A DNA stretch of 7,988 nt from the NCBI GenBank assembly GCA_913053815.1, contig CAJXGK010000071.1, positions 1 through 7,988 of the forward strand, in the 5' to 3' direction. The DNA is from an uncultured Rhodanobacteraceae bacterium (GTDB lineage Bacteria; Pseudomonadota; Gammaproteobacteria; Xanthomonadales; Rhodanobacteraceae). Each line of letters opens with the position of its first letter. Within the stretch, counting starts at the first letter, position 1. Below the pieces are notes generated by a model. The model saw only the letters and a list, made by a program, of their open reading frames with translations, was not told the DNA's origin and searched no databases. Of this stretch, positions 1 to 7,878 are shown one piece after another. Made by a program: the position numbers and the translations under genes.

Positions 1-2712
1 GGCCGGCACACGACGTTCGTTCTGATCAAGGACGGTAAGACCATCCTCGGCCTGGGCGGCAAGAGCAGCGACATTGGCGGCACCATGCCCAAGTCGATCT
101 CGGGCGACGGCGGCAAGACCTGGCACCAGGTGCTGTTCGTAAACGACAAGACCGGCATCGTCGATCTGGTGATGGATCCCCAAAACCCGCACGTGCTGTA
201 TGCCGCGGCCTGGCAGGCATATCGCACGCCCTGGAAGCTTTCGAGCGGCGGACCGGGAAGCGGCCTGTACAAGACCACCGACGGCGGGGCGCACTGGATC
301 GATATCACCCATCATGCGGGGTTGCCGCAGGGGGTGCTGGGCAAGATCGGTGTGGCGGTGGCTGCAAGCAATCCGAATGTGGTGTACGTCGCGATCCAGG
401 CCAGGCACGGTGGCGTATTCAAATCGACCAATGGCGGCCGGACGTTCAAGCGGGTCAACAAACAGTGGAAGCTGCGTCAGCGGGCCTTCTACTACATGGC
501 GATCTATGTTGATCCCACCGACCCCGATACCGTGTACATGCCGCAGGTGGGTGCGCTCTTCGTCTCCCATGACGGCGGTCGGACGTTCAAGAAGCTGCAC
601 ACGCCACACGGCGATAACCACATCGTGTGGATCAATCCGAAGCATCCGCAGCTTCTGCTCGAAGGTAACGACGGCGGTGCGACGGTATCCGTGGATAGCG
701 GCAAGACCTGGAGCAGCGAACACAATCAACCCACCGGCCAGTTCTACCACGTGAATCTGGACGGTCGGTTTCCCTTCCACATCTATGGTGCGCAGCAGGA
801 TGAGGGTTCCTTCGAGGGGCCCAGCGCGACGCGCAACGGGGAGATTCCGCTCAATGCCTGGCATAGGGTGGCCTATGGGGAAAGCACGGTCGTGGTGCCC
901 CAGCCCGGTGATCCGAAGATTACCTACGGCAGCGGTTATTACAGCATTTTCGTCAAATACAACCGGGCGGATGAGCAATACCAGAGTGTGAGTCCCTGGC
1001 CCAATTACAAGGACGGCGCTGCGGCCGCCGAGCTCAAGTACCGCTTTGCCTGGATCCACCCGATTCTGTTCTCGCCGGTGAATCCCAAAGAGCTGCTGAT
1101 CGGCTCGCAGTACGTGATGAAAAGCGATGACTACGGCAAGGCGTGGAAGACCATTAGTCCCGACCTGACGCGCAACGATCCGCGCACCGAAGGCCCGACC
1201 GGCGGCCCCATCGATCTCGACCAATCCGGTGCCGAAATCTATCCGTCGGTCTCGGCGTTGGCTGTTTCACCGCTTGACGGCAACCTGATCTGGGCCGGTT
1301 CCAGCGACGGACTGGTGCACGTCACCACCGATGGCGGCAAGCATTGGCGCGAGGTGCGTCCTGCGGCCTTGCCGCAATGGTCGGACGTAACCTCCATTCA
1401 GCCTTCGCACATCGCCCGGGGCACGGCCTGGCTGAGTGCAAGCCGCTATATGTGGGACGACTTCCAGCCCTATGTGTTCAAGACCACGGACTACGGCCGT
1501 CACTGGACGGCCATGACCCGGGGGCTGCCTGCCGACCAGTACATATTTGCAGTGCGTCAGGATCCGAAGGATGCCAACCTGCTGTTTCTCGGTACCAAAA
1601 ACACGGTGTATGTCAGCCTGAACGGCGGCCGGCACTGGCAGCCACTCAGCCTCAATCTGCCCCGGGTGCAGGTACGCGGTATCGCCATCGACAATCGGCA
1701 GGGTAGCGTGGTGGTTGCCACCCACGGGCGGGCGTTCTGGGTGCTCGACAACCTGGCTTTGCTGGAGCAGTTGACGCAACAACCGGCGCCGGGTACCGAT
1801 ACGCCTGCCGTATTTGCGCCGGAAACGGCATGGCTTACGCATGCTTATGGCCGGCCCGATTATCCGGGTGCGGGAAAGGGTGCCGGCGAGAATCCACCCT
1901 TCGGTGCCACCGTTTTCTTCCATCTGCCGCAGGACTACACCGGCAAGACGCCGGTCACCCTGAGTTTCACAAATTTGCAGGGTGAAACGATTCGCAGTTT
2001 TACGTTGCATCTGCAGCCGAAGCACAACAAGCAGCCGGACACCAGCGGCATGACGCCGCACCAGAAGCAGGCGCTGGCCGCACGTCGGCATACGGCCAGC
2101 GCTCCCGGCATGAACCGCTTCCAGTGGAATCTTCGCTATCCGGATGCGGCCCGGGTCAAGGGCTTCTACCCGCCGGCGGCAGCGGGCGGCCTGGCGATTT
2201 CGGTGGCGGGGCCGGAAGTGTTGCCCGGCATCTACCATGTGGTGCTCGACTACGGCGGCAACAAGAGCGTGCACACGTTCAAGGTGACGCTCGATCCCCG
2301 AATCGACAGCAGTCAGTCCGATCTCAAAGCACGTTTTGCGTTGCAGTTGAAGATCAATCATGCGCTTGACAGGCTCGACAAGACGCTCAATGCGGCCCTC
2401 GGCATACGCGATCGGTTGCAATCGGCGCTGGCCGGTCAGCACGTGAAAACGGCACCGGTACACCAGGCCCTGGCCACACTGAACCGCGAGCTTAATGCCC
2501 TGGTGCAGATGAACATCCACTCGAGCGAGGGCGACCTGCTGCATCAACCGAAGGTGCACGGGCACTTGGCCTATCTGGAGGCCAATGTCGGTCTGGCTTA
2601 TGTCAGGCCGACCCCGGCGCAGTACGCCGTTTTCCGTTACCTGGATCAAGCGGCCGTGGCCGGCGAACACCGTTTACGGAAAGCAATCGCCAACGCCAAA
2701 AAAATATTGTAA
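1..2712 (+). CDS. VPS10/sortilin-like Asp-box (BNR) beta-propeller protein, 5'-truncated by the window edge
   Basis: The reading frame is open from base 1 to a TAA at 2710-2712, so the true start lies outside the window. The first internal ATG (85) is not a convincing start: it has no ribosome binding site and would fall inside the propeller. Counting from that ATG as residue 1, nine Asp-box motifs (S/T-x-D/N-x-G-x-x-W/F) are visible at about 6-13, 64-71, 114-121, 161-168, 202-209, 347-354, 414-421, 467-474 and 511-518. Family hallmarks include RTPWKLSSGGPGSGLYK, HGDNH, EGNDGGATVS, QFYHV, YGAQQD and VATHGRAFWVLDN. After the propeller (to ~556) come a beta-sandwich-like region (~570-740) and a helical tail (~741-875). 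Relatives are usually exported and are often annotated as 'glycosyl hydrolase' or 'sortilin-like', but no catalytic activity is established and none can be read here. The signal peptide would lie upstream of the window. The gene is GC-rich and looks native. The first ~30 codons do not resemble the family (see findings). Confidence 0.93.
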   Translation, partial: GRHTTFVLIKDGKTILGLGGKSSDIGGTMPKSISGDGGKTWHQVLFVNDKTGIVDLVMDPQNPHVLYAAAWQAYRTPWKLSSGGPGSGLYKTTDGGAHWIDITHHAGLPQGVLGKIGVAVAASNPNVVYVAIQARHGGVFKSTNGGRTFKRVNKQWKLRQRAFYYMAIYVDPTDPDTVYMPQVGALFVSHDGGRTFKKLHTPHGDNHIVWINPKHPQLLLEGNDGGATVSVDSGKTWSSEHNQPTGQFYHVNLDGRFPFHIYGAQQDEGSFEGPSATRNGEIPLNAWHRVAYGESTVVVPQPGDPKITYGSGYYSIFVKYNRADEQYQSVSPWPNYKDGAAAAELKYRFAWIHPILFSPVNPKELLIGSQYVMKSDDYGKAWKTISPDLTRNDPRTEGPTGGPIDLDQSGAEIYPSVSALAVSPLDGNLIWAGSSDGLVHVTTDGGKHWREVRPAALPQWSDVTSIQPSHIARGTAWLSASRYMWDDFQPYVFKTTDYGRHWTAMTRGLPADQYIFAVRQDPKDANLLFLGTKNTVYVSLNGGRHWQPLSLNLPRVQVRGIAIDNRQGSVVVATHGRAFWVLDNLALLEQLTQQPAPGTDTPAVFAPETAWLTHAYGRPDYPGAGKGAGENPPFGATVFFHLPQDYTGKTPVTLSFTNLQGETIRSFTLHLQPKHNKQPDTSGMTPHQKQALAARRHTASAPGMNRFQWNLRYPDAARVKGFYPPAAAGGLAISVAGPEVLPGIYHVVLDYGGNKSVHTFKVTLDPRIDSSQSDLKARFALQLKINHALDRLDKTLNAALGIRDRLQSALAGQHVKTAPVHQALATLNRELNALVQMNIHSSEGDLLHQPKVHGHLAYLEANVGLAYVRPTPAQYAVFRYLDQAAVAGEHRLRKAIANAKKIL

Positions 2713-2726
2713 GACGACAAGGTAAG

Positions 2727-2754
2727 GGGGAAGCCGCATTAAAGCGGCTTCCCC
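2727..2754 (+). terminator. Strong hairpin just after the beta-propeller gene
   Basis: A perfect 11-bp inverted repeat (GGGGAAGCCGC at 2727-2737 and GCGGCTTCCCC at 2744-2754) flanks the 6-nt loop ATTAAA. It lies 14 nt after the stop codon of the beta-propeller gene. No T-tract follows on the plus strand, so it is not a textbook intrinsic terminator. It may still terminate weakly or protect the mRNA 3' end. Being a perfect inverted repeat, it could also act on minus-strand transcripts leaving the small gene at 2837-3098. Confidence 0.65.
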
Positions 2755-2836
2755 ATCCGCCTGTCCGGTGTGGCCTTGGGATTCAGGTGGCGGCGGGATC
2801 ATTTTGCCGGTGAGGGTTGCAGTGATTATGCACCAC

Positions 2837-3098
2837 TCAATCGTCTTCAATCAGCCATGCGAGCGCGTCGCCGTGGCTCTTTAATTGGCCCTTGACGTTA
2901 AAGTCGGGTCGCTCTTCGGGTTGTATCTGCCAACGAGTTTCTCGTGTACATCTTTTCCGGCTTTCCGACCTGGATCATCGGTGTTGAGGAAGCCGAACGT
3001 TTGATCACAAACATTTTTGAGAACTTTGCAGTACATGAATTTCTCGCTTTCACGGATAGCGACATGTTGCGTGCTACGCTTTTCACGTTATCCAACAT
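2837..3098 (-). pseudogene. Small unrecognised gene with two apparent frameshifts
   Basis: An ATG at 3098-3096 is preceded by an excellent Shine-Dalgarno sequence (GGGAGGAG, 6-nt spacer), but the uninterrupted frame from it yields an unconvincing 66-residue product ending at 2898. Protein-like sequence instead moves between frames. MLDNV is read from the ATG. A second frame then gives VAIRESEKF and FMYCKVLKNVCDQTFGFLNT. A third gives TRWQIQPEERPDFNV and KGQLKSHGDALAWLIEDD, ending at a TGA (2839-2837). Restoring one A in each of two A-runs (complement of 3080-3083 and of 2938-2940) joins everything into one frame. The span of 262 nt plus 2 is exactly 88 codons including the stop. I do not recognise the product. 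It could be a decayed gene, a gene with homopolymer sequencing errors, or a phase-variable gene. The alternative is chance open frames antisense to a plus-strand frame at 2944-3228, which has a much weaker start. Confidence 0.5.
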
Positions 3099-3104
3099 AG
3101 GTTG

Positions 3105-3112
3105 CTCCTCCC
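3105..3112 (-). promoter_or_regulatory. Strong ribosome binding site of the small minus-strand gene
   Basis: On the minus strand GGGAGGAG is followed by a 6-nt spacer and the ATG at 3098. It is the best Shine-Dalgarno match in the 2755-3417 region. It is the main reason for placing a real, though broken, gene on this strand rather than on the opposite one. Confidence 0.6.
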
Positions 3113-3199
3113 GTTACAATGCCCCTATGTCGAAGCGCCCAGGCGCAGGGCTGGTCATCACCATGTCCCGCCACAGCACGGATTGGTTCGGAGGGATAC

Positions 3200-3340
3200 G
3201 TGCAGATCGAGGAAATCAAAGCGGGTAGTCGAATCACGGGACTGGATCCGACGGGACCGGTTCACGTGGTAGCATTCGAGCGCCGGGGCGAAGAGGCGGC
3301 CACCATTGTTTACCGTGATGGTACCGGGCGGATCCGGGAT
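3200..3340 (+). pseudogene. Truncated N-terminus of an SNF2/DEAD-type helicase (DrmD-like family)
   Basis: A GTG at 3200 follows a good ribosome binding site (GGAGGG at 3190-3195, 4-nt spacer). It opens with VQIEEIKAGSRITGLDP, then GPVHVVAFE and AATIVYRDGTGRI. This matches, from memory, the opening beta-rich segment of large SNF2/DEAD helicases that start '(V)xLEDIKPGxxVxGLxPxxxVTVV...YKxxxGxxxxxLL'. That family is found in DISARM (DrmD) and in DUF1156-methylase defence islands. Full-length members run to about 900-1100 residues, with the ATPase core beginning after ~100 residues. Here the resemblance stops after ~47 codons. The frame continues without homology to a stop at 3491-3493, running antisense into the 3' end of the helicase-nuclease gene. 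No ATPase motif is present, so the fragment cannot be a working helicase. The break suggests recombination or deletion at about 3340. Confidence 0.6.
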
Positions 3341-3381
3341 TGCGCGGGGGCAAGCACGCTCCAAGATAGGCTTCATACTGG

Positions 3382-3414
3382 AAAAAATTCAGATGTCGCC
3401 AACTTTTGGTTGCG
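3382..3414 (-). terminator. Possible weak terminator after the helicase-nuclease gene
   Basis: Just past the TGA of the large minus-strand gene, a short imperfect hairpin can form on the minus strand (CAAC/GTTG around a CAAAA loop, with a flanking CG/CG pair and one bulge; 3397-3414). Six T residues follow about 9 nt later (complement of 3382-3387). The stem is short and the T-run is too far away for a standard intrinsic terminator, so this is a tentative call. Confidence 0.25.
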
Positions 3415-3417
3415 CTG

Positions 3418-6400
3418 TCACAAGCGAGGCAAAATGTCTCGATCCTCCAACGCTTGCCAGAGTCCATCGAGCGCGTCATCTTTGTTGGAGTAAAAGACCG
3501 ATTCCCTCACACGGAAGAACTCCCAACCGCATCGTTCCAATTGTCGCTGGCGTTGCATATCGGCCTCGTAACGGTCAGCTCCATGCCAATGGTCGCCATC
3601 GCATTCGACCGCCAAACGTGCCTGCCCACCTTCAACCACAAGGTCGATCCGCTTGCCTGCGACTTCATGCTGGGCGAGCACAGTGAAATCTTTGCGAAGT
3701 AGCTCCAGGGCCACATCAACCTCGAACCAGCTTCCAAACTGCGCGGGAGGATTCACAATGCATCGATTGTCCTGGGCTGCCCGTCGCTCAAGTTCATCGC
3801 GATCAATTCCCGCAATCTGTTTTGGCTTCGTGCGCTCGAAGAATTCAAGCAACCGTCGTCGAAGACAGGACGCGTTGAGATCCTCACAAGTCACGGAATG
3901 GAAGAGAATCATCTGATCGCGGGCGCGGCTGGCCGCGACATTGAAACGCCGTTCATCTGACGCCTTTGTGAGAGTTCCGATTCTTTCGTTGTTGGCCGCG
4001 ACAAGCGACAGGAACATGATGTCTCGCTCATCACCCTGAAAGCTGTAAGGATTGCCGCAGACCAGGCGGCGCCGCTCCATTTCTCCGGCTCCCAGGCGTT
4101 CAAGCAGTCGGTTCTCAATCAAAGCCGCTTGCGCTTCGCCTTGAAGAACAACCACGCCCATCGACTTGTCATCGTACCGGCCGTCGTCGCACAGTTCTGT
4201 GATTTTCGTGACGATGGCATTCGCCTCGGGGAGATTGATCGTTCGGGTGTTTCTACCTTTCCGATACCCGTCACGCACAAAGACATGCTCAAGCGGAGGC
4301 AGCCGGTTCGGTCCATACTGCCTCAAGGGAATCAATGGCGTATCCGCATAGCAAAGATCGTTGCTGAAACGAATGATCTCCGGCATGCAGCGGAAGTGCT
4401 CGCGCAACGTGATCCTCTGGGTTCCATAGCGAAGTTTCCCGTGATCGAACAGGCTCGCGTCATGATGAAAAGAATCCTTGTAGTCAAAGTCATATAGGAA
4501 CTGCTCCATCGACTTAAACACAGCATTCTTGTCAATGAATCCTGCTTCCGGGCTGATCTGTTTATCATCCCCAACAATGAGCACCTTCTTGCCTAAATAG
4601 AACAGAGGAAGCCCTTCCAGACCACATTGCGAAGCCTCGTCAATGATAATCACGTCGAACATTCCCGGGGCGGGGGACACTGTATCCCAAACACGATGCA
4701 GTGGCATTACCCAAGCAGGAACCGCTTCGCGACATTTATCCAGATGCTCTTGAACTTCACGACGATGGCGTGGCGCGTGTTTCCCTGTCCCTTTGCCAAG
4801 TCGCCGCATGGATCGTTGCCAAGATACCATGTGACGGCGATGGTTTTCCTTGAGTCGAGAGAAACAGAACGACCAGGCATGAAGTGAAGCAAGTCCAGCA
4901 ATAATGCCATTTATCTCGTTCTCGATCTGTTTCGCGCGATTGGCGAGCGCCGGTACATCTTCCTGTTGGATGTAATCCTCGATCCAGTAGCGCGCCTGCG
5001 CCCAATGCCAAGCATCTCCAATTCGCTGGACTCGGTCCTCCCAATATGGATCGTTACAAGTTTGTTCCAAAGACTTTGTGGTTTGTGGAAGCAGGCGGCG
5101 TAGCTTTGAAAGATATTCATCCACCTTGTGTAGGTGCTGATGTTGTTTTTCCAAATCCTGGATCGTATTAGCGCACCGCGTGAACCCATCTATGTTGCGG
5201 CCACGAATTGCGCTCAGCAACTCGTTGGCAACCGGATGCGCGTTGCCTTGGGCAGCCGTGCGAGAAACCGGTGTCTCAACAAATTGGATTTCCTCCGTGG
5301 CAAGCCTCTTGCGGATACGAGCCAATGCGAGATGGCAGGAGGATATGATTCTTTCGATTTGTGATTCGTCAGCCCATAGGGGCTCTTCCAGAGTCGGGCA
5401 TTCACGAATGGCCTCAAGACATTTGTCAATGAGGTCTTCAAGCACCAGGACATTTCCAAGCGCGTCGCGCAGCGATCTGAGGGTGGTCAGTTGAAGGGCG
5501 TACGGCCCTTTAGTTTTATCACTTTTCCCTGCCCAGAAACCCCATGCTTTCTTACATTCGATGCGGACATGCAGAGCGCCGGTAAGAGTTGAGAAATGCT
5601 CGATCGTAGAACAAGATCGTCCGTCAATCTTCACACACTTGATCACATAAAGCCGCTCTTTCACCGGCTTTGGCCGGAACAGGCCCCAACCCAGTTTCCC
5701 GCCGTTCTCCATATGCTCTTTCAGCTTGCGAGCATCTTCTCGCAGCATTCTGATATCGGTCGTGTCAGGAAAAGTAACGCTGGTGTCGTCCGCGAGCGCA
5801 ACGAGTCCCTCGATTGACGAAATAGCCTCTCGCGTAACACGGAGAAGTTCGCACCACAGAGACGAATGACCGCCCAATACATCGCCCAAGGCATCGTTCA
5901 TCCATGGATGGGGCAATGCCATTAATTGTCTTCGTGTGACGCGAAATCCGAAAAGAGCATCACGAATCGCCTCGACGGTCGGTGGATTGTTACTCGCCAA
6001 CACATCAGAGATACGTTCATCGGCCCCGCTCTCCGATCTCTGCTCCTCTTCAGTCGCGCTCGCCTCGTCCTTCACTAGATTGGTGAAGCGTTCGGAGGAT
6101 GGCAATGCCTCCGGCCATGCAAATCGTAGTTCTTTGCGCTTTTCTGGCGTGAATTGGCGCAAGGCCGCGAGAACGCTACGCAGACCGTCTGCAGAAATCG
6201 GGCAAGCCTTGTCCAAGGGGACGGAATCCGTGAACCAAACATAGGCGCTTCGGTCACGGTTTACGGCTTCGGCTATTCTGGCTGCCGTCCCACGATAGGT
6301 TCCCTCCGCGATTGATTGGGTATGCGTTTCGGATTCCCTGATGTCGCGAAGCCTCCGGGTGACCTTGGCCTTCTCCTCCCGGAGTTCATGAAGATGCTTT

Positions 6401-7875
6401 TCGAGTTCCGTGCGCTCTCGTTTGGCTTTATCCTCTTCCCATTCCTCATACTTGCGGAGAATACCGCCAACACTGGATTCAAGCGAGCGGCGCTCGGCAA
6501 GGCCACTGCCAAGTAGATTGATGCAAAGAGGTCGCAATTCACTCGGCACGAGACCTTCCAGCACTTGAAGTGCGCGCGGCGTTTTTGCCGTGATCAGAGT
6601 TCGCTGTCCCGTGGCAAGAAAATGGCAAATCAGATTGGCAATAGTATGAGATTTCCCTGTTCCGGGCGGTCCCTGCACAAGCACGCCGCTTGATGCGTGG
6701 ATCTTGTCTACGATGCGGCGTTGCTCATCATTCGATGGTTTAGGGAAGAAGACTTCCCCATCGAACGTAATTTTCAGTGCTTCTGGACTATCACCCGGTT
6801 CGCGGGTATCCTTCGGACGAATCTCTGCAAGATCCGCAAATTCGCCGGGGATATCTTCGCCATTTTCGATCTGCTCCTTGATCCGTTTCAAGGTTTCGGT
6901 GAGACCTTTACCGGAACGTTTTCGCAAGATCAAGGCGGGAGCATATTTGACGATAGGCTTTGTCGAAGCGCGGATGTTTTTCGCTTCCAGGGAGTCATCA
7001 TAATCACCTTGTGAATTGATCGAATGTACTAAGGCCTGAAGCACACCTTCAACGCAGCTTTTCTCCCATGGATCGTCTTCGGCATTGGTCAGTGAAGTCT
7101 TCGCGGCTTCTTCAGCGTGCGCTGGTTGTTCTTCGACAACCAGCATATCAAGTTCGGGGCGCAGTTTGGCTCCGTCGGTATGGGGCCGGACGGTGAATTT
7201 TCCCAGACGGGCTTCAAACTCCAGGATGGCATCGGCGACGACCAAGTGACGCCGGACTCGCTGTCCGGTTGGTGTCTGCCAAGTAAGCAGGCCCAGACCA
7301 AGGGCGAGTTCGTATTCTTCGCCAAGGCGGAGTTGCTCCTGATGGATGGCAAAAAGCGCGGAATAGACTTTGTGAACCTGCTCCCAGACATTATGTTCTT
7401 CCATCCACGGCAACCATTTGTCTTCGACATACCGATCCCATGCCCGTTGAACTTCGGGATGAACCCCAAGGATTTCCGTGTGCGGAATAGTTTCCGGCTG
7501 GTCCGTTCCCTCGCGCCAATCGGGATTCTGAACTTGTCGGGTGATTTCCGGGAGAGGTTCAGGCAAGTCGTTCTTGTTACGGAGCGACGATGGATTCACC
7601 CAATCCTTGCATTGAGTAGGAGTGTCGGGTAGTTCCGGCTCTCGGCGAGTTTGGACTTCAACCCAGACATCCGAATCATAATCCTCGTTACGGCCCCACG
7701 CTTGCGTAAAACATCCTTTTTGCTTTGGTACTTCATTGACCCAAAGCACATTTTGGTTTTGGTATTCGGCAATATCCCTTATGTGTTTGGAGCGCAGAGA
7801 GGCAAGCCGTGTCAAATAATCGACAAGGCGAACGGCTTTTAGTGCATTTTCGCTGCTCGTACGGGTCTCGTTCAA
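3418..7875 (-). CDS. Superfamily 1 helicase with C-terminal Vsr-like endonuclease, probable defence protein (1485 aa)
   Basis: The start is TTG at 7875-7873. An in-frame TAA lies at 7881-7879, a GAGG ribosome binding site sits 6 nt upstream, and the next Met is far downstream at residue 158. The N-terminal ~350 residues are acidic and unassigned. The helicase core follows: Q-like NDEQRRIV (382-389), Walker A GPPGTGKS (402-409), motif Ia TAKTPRAL (429-436), motif II IIIDEAS (1076-1082), motif III VGDDKQISP (1101-1109), motif IV LREHFRC (1157-1163), motif V SFQGDERD (1278-1285) and motif VI RRFNVAASRARD (1309-1320). This is the Upf1/DNA2-like AAA_11/AAA_12 arrangement (COG1112 type). About 670 residues lie between motifs I and II, including a highly charged coiled coil (~470-520). 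Residues ~1380-1475 form a Vsr/PD-(D/E)XK fold (REase_MTES_1575-like): E1385, D1411 and E1424-C-D1426 with HWH after it, then the CGWEFFRVRE strand. Inferred activity is ATP-driven DNA or RNA translocation coupled to nicking or cleavage in the cytoplasm. Base composition is lower in GC than the beta-propeller gene, suggesting acquisition. The target and partner are unknown. Confidence 0.95.
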   Translation of the reverse strand: MNETRTSSENALKAVRLVDYLTRLASLRSKHIRDIAEYQNQNVLWVNEVPKQKGCFTQAWGRNEDYDSDVWVEVQTRREPELPDTPTQCKDWVNPSSLRNKNDLPEPLPEITRQVQNPDWREGTDQPETIPHTEILGVHPEVQRAWDRYVEDKWLPWMEEHNVWEQVHKVYSALFAIHQEQLRLGEEYELALGLGLLTWQTPTGQRVRRHLVVADAILEFEARLGKFTVRPHTDGAKLRPELDMLVVEEQPAHAEEAAKTSLTNAEDDPWEKSCVEGVLQALVHSINSQGDYDDSLEAKNIRASTKPIVKYAPALILRKRSGKGLTETLKRIKEQIENGEDIPGEFADLAEIRPKDTREPGDSPEALKITFDGEVFFPKPSNDEQRRIVDKIHASSGVLVQGPPGTGKSHTIANLICHFLATGQRTLITAKTPRALQVLEGLVPSELRPLCINLLGSGLAERRSLESSVGGILRKYEEWEEDKAKRERTELEKHLHELREEKAKVTRRLRDIRESETHTQSIAEGTYRGTAARIAEAVNRDRSAYVWFTDSVPLDKACPISADGLRSVLAALRQFTPEKRKELRFAWPEALPSSERFTNLVKDEASATEEEQRSESGADERISDVLASNNPPTVEAIRDALFGFRVTRRQLMALPHPWMNDALGDVLGGHSSLWCELLRVTREAISSIEGLVALADDTSVTFPDTTDIRMLREDARKLKEHMENGGKLGWGLFRPKPVKERLYVIKCVKIDGRSCSTIEHFSTLTGALHVRIECKKAWGFWAGKSDKTKGPYALQLTTLRSLRDALGNVLVLEDLIDKCLEAIRECPTLEEPLWADESQIERIISSCHLALARIRKRLATEEIQFVETPVSRTAAQGNAHPVANELLSAIRGRNIDGFTRCANTIQDLEKQHQHLHKVDEYLSKLRRLLPQTTKSLEQTCNDPYWEDRVQRIGDAWHWAQARYWIEDYIQQEDVPALANRAKQIENEINGIIAGLASLHAWSFCFSRLKENHRRHMVSWQRSMRRLGKGTGKHAPRHRREVQEHLDKCREAVPAWVMPLHRVWDTVSPAPGMFDVIIIDEASQCGLEGLPLFYLGKKVLIVGDDKQISPEAGFIDKNAVFKSMEQFLYDFDYKDSFHHDASLFDHGKLRYGTQRITLREHFRCMPEIIRFSNDLCYADTPLIPLRQYGPNRLPPLEHVFVRDGYRKGRNTRTINLPEANAIVTKITELCDDGRYDDKSMGVVVLQGEAQAALIENRLLERLGAGEMERRRLVCGNPYSFQGDERDIMFLSLVAANNERIGTLTKASDERRFNVAASRARDQMILFHSVTCEDLNASCLRRRLLEFFERTKPKQIAGIDRDELERRAAQDNRCIVNPPAQFGSWFEVDVALELLRKDFTVLAQHEVAGKRIDLVVEGGQARLAVECDGDHWHGADRYEADMQRQRQLERCGWEFFRVRESVFYSNKDDALDGLWQALEDRDILPRL

Positions 7876-7878
7876 AGC

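Noticed and set aside
1267..2670. 467-codon open frame on the minus strand opposite the beta-propeller gene
   Set aside because: It lies entirely antisense to a strongly supported Asp-box protein, in GC-rich DNA where antisense frames stay open. Its translation is rich in R, H and Q and shows no domain pattern.
2944..3228. 94-codon plus-strand frame starting at GTG
   Set aside because: It has a poor ribosome binding site, lies antisense to the small minus-strand gene that has a strong one, and overlaps the better-supported GTG start at 3200 in another frame.
3341..3493. Continuation of the truncated helicase frame to its stop
   Set aside because: The residues after codon 47 no longer resemble the helicase family, and the last 76 nt are antisense to the C-terminus of the helicase-nuclease. 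It is read-through past a breakpoint, not gene sequence.
7117..7632. 171-codon plus-strand frame opposite the N-terminal part of the helicase-nuclease
   Set aside because: It is antisense to the continuous 1485-residue gene. I see no convincing ribosome binding site or domain, so it is most likely a shadow frame.
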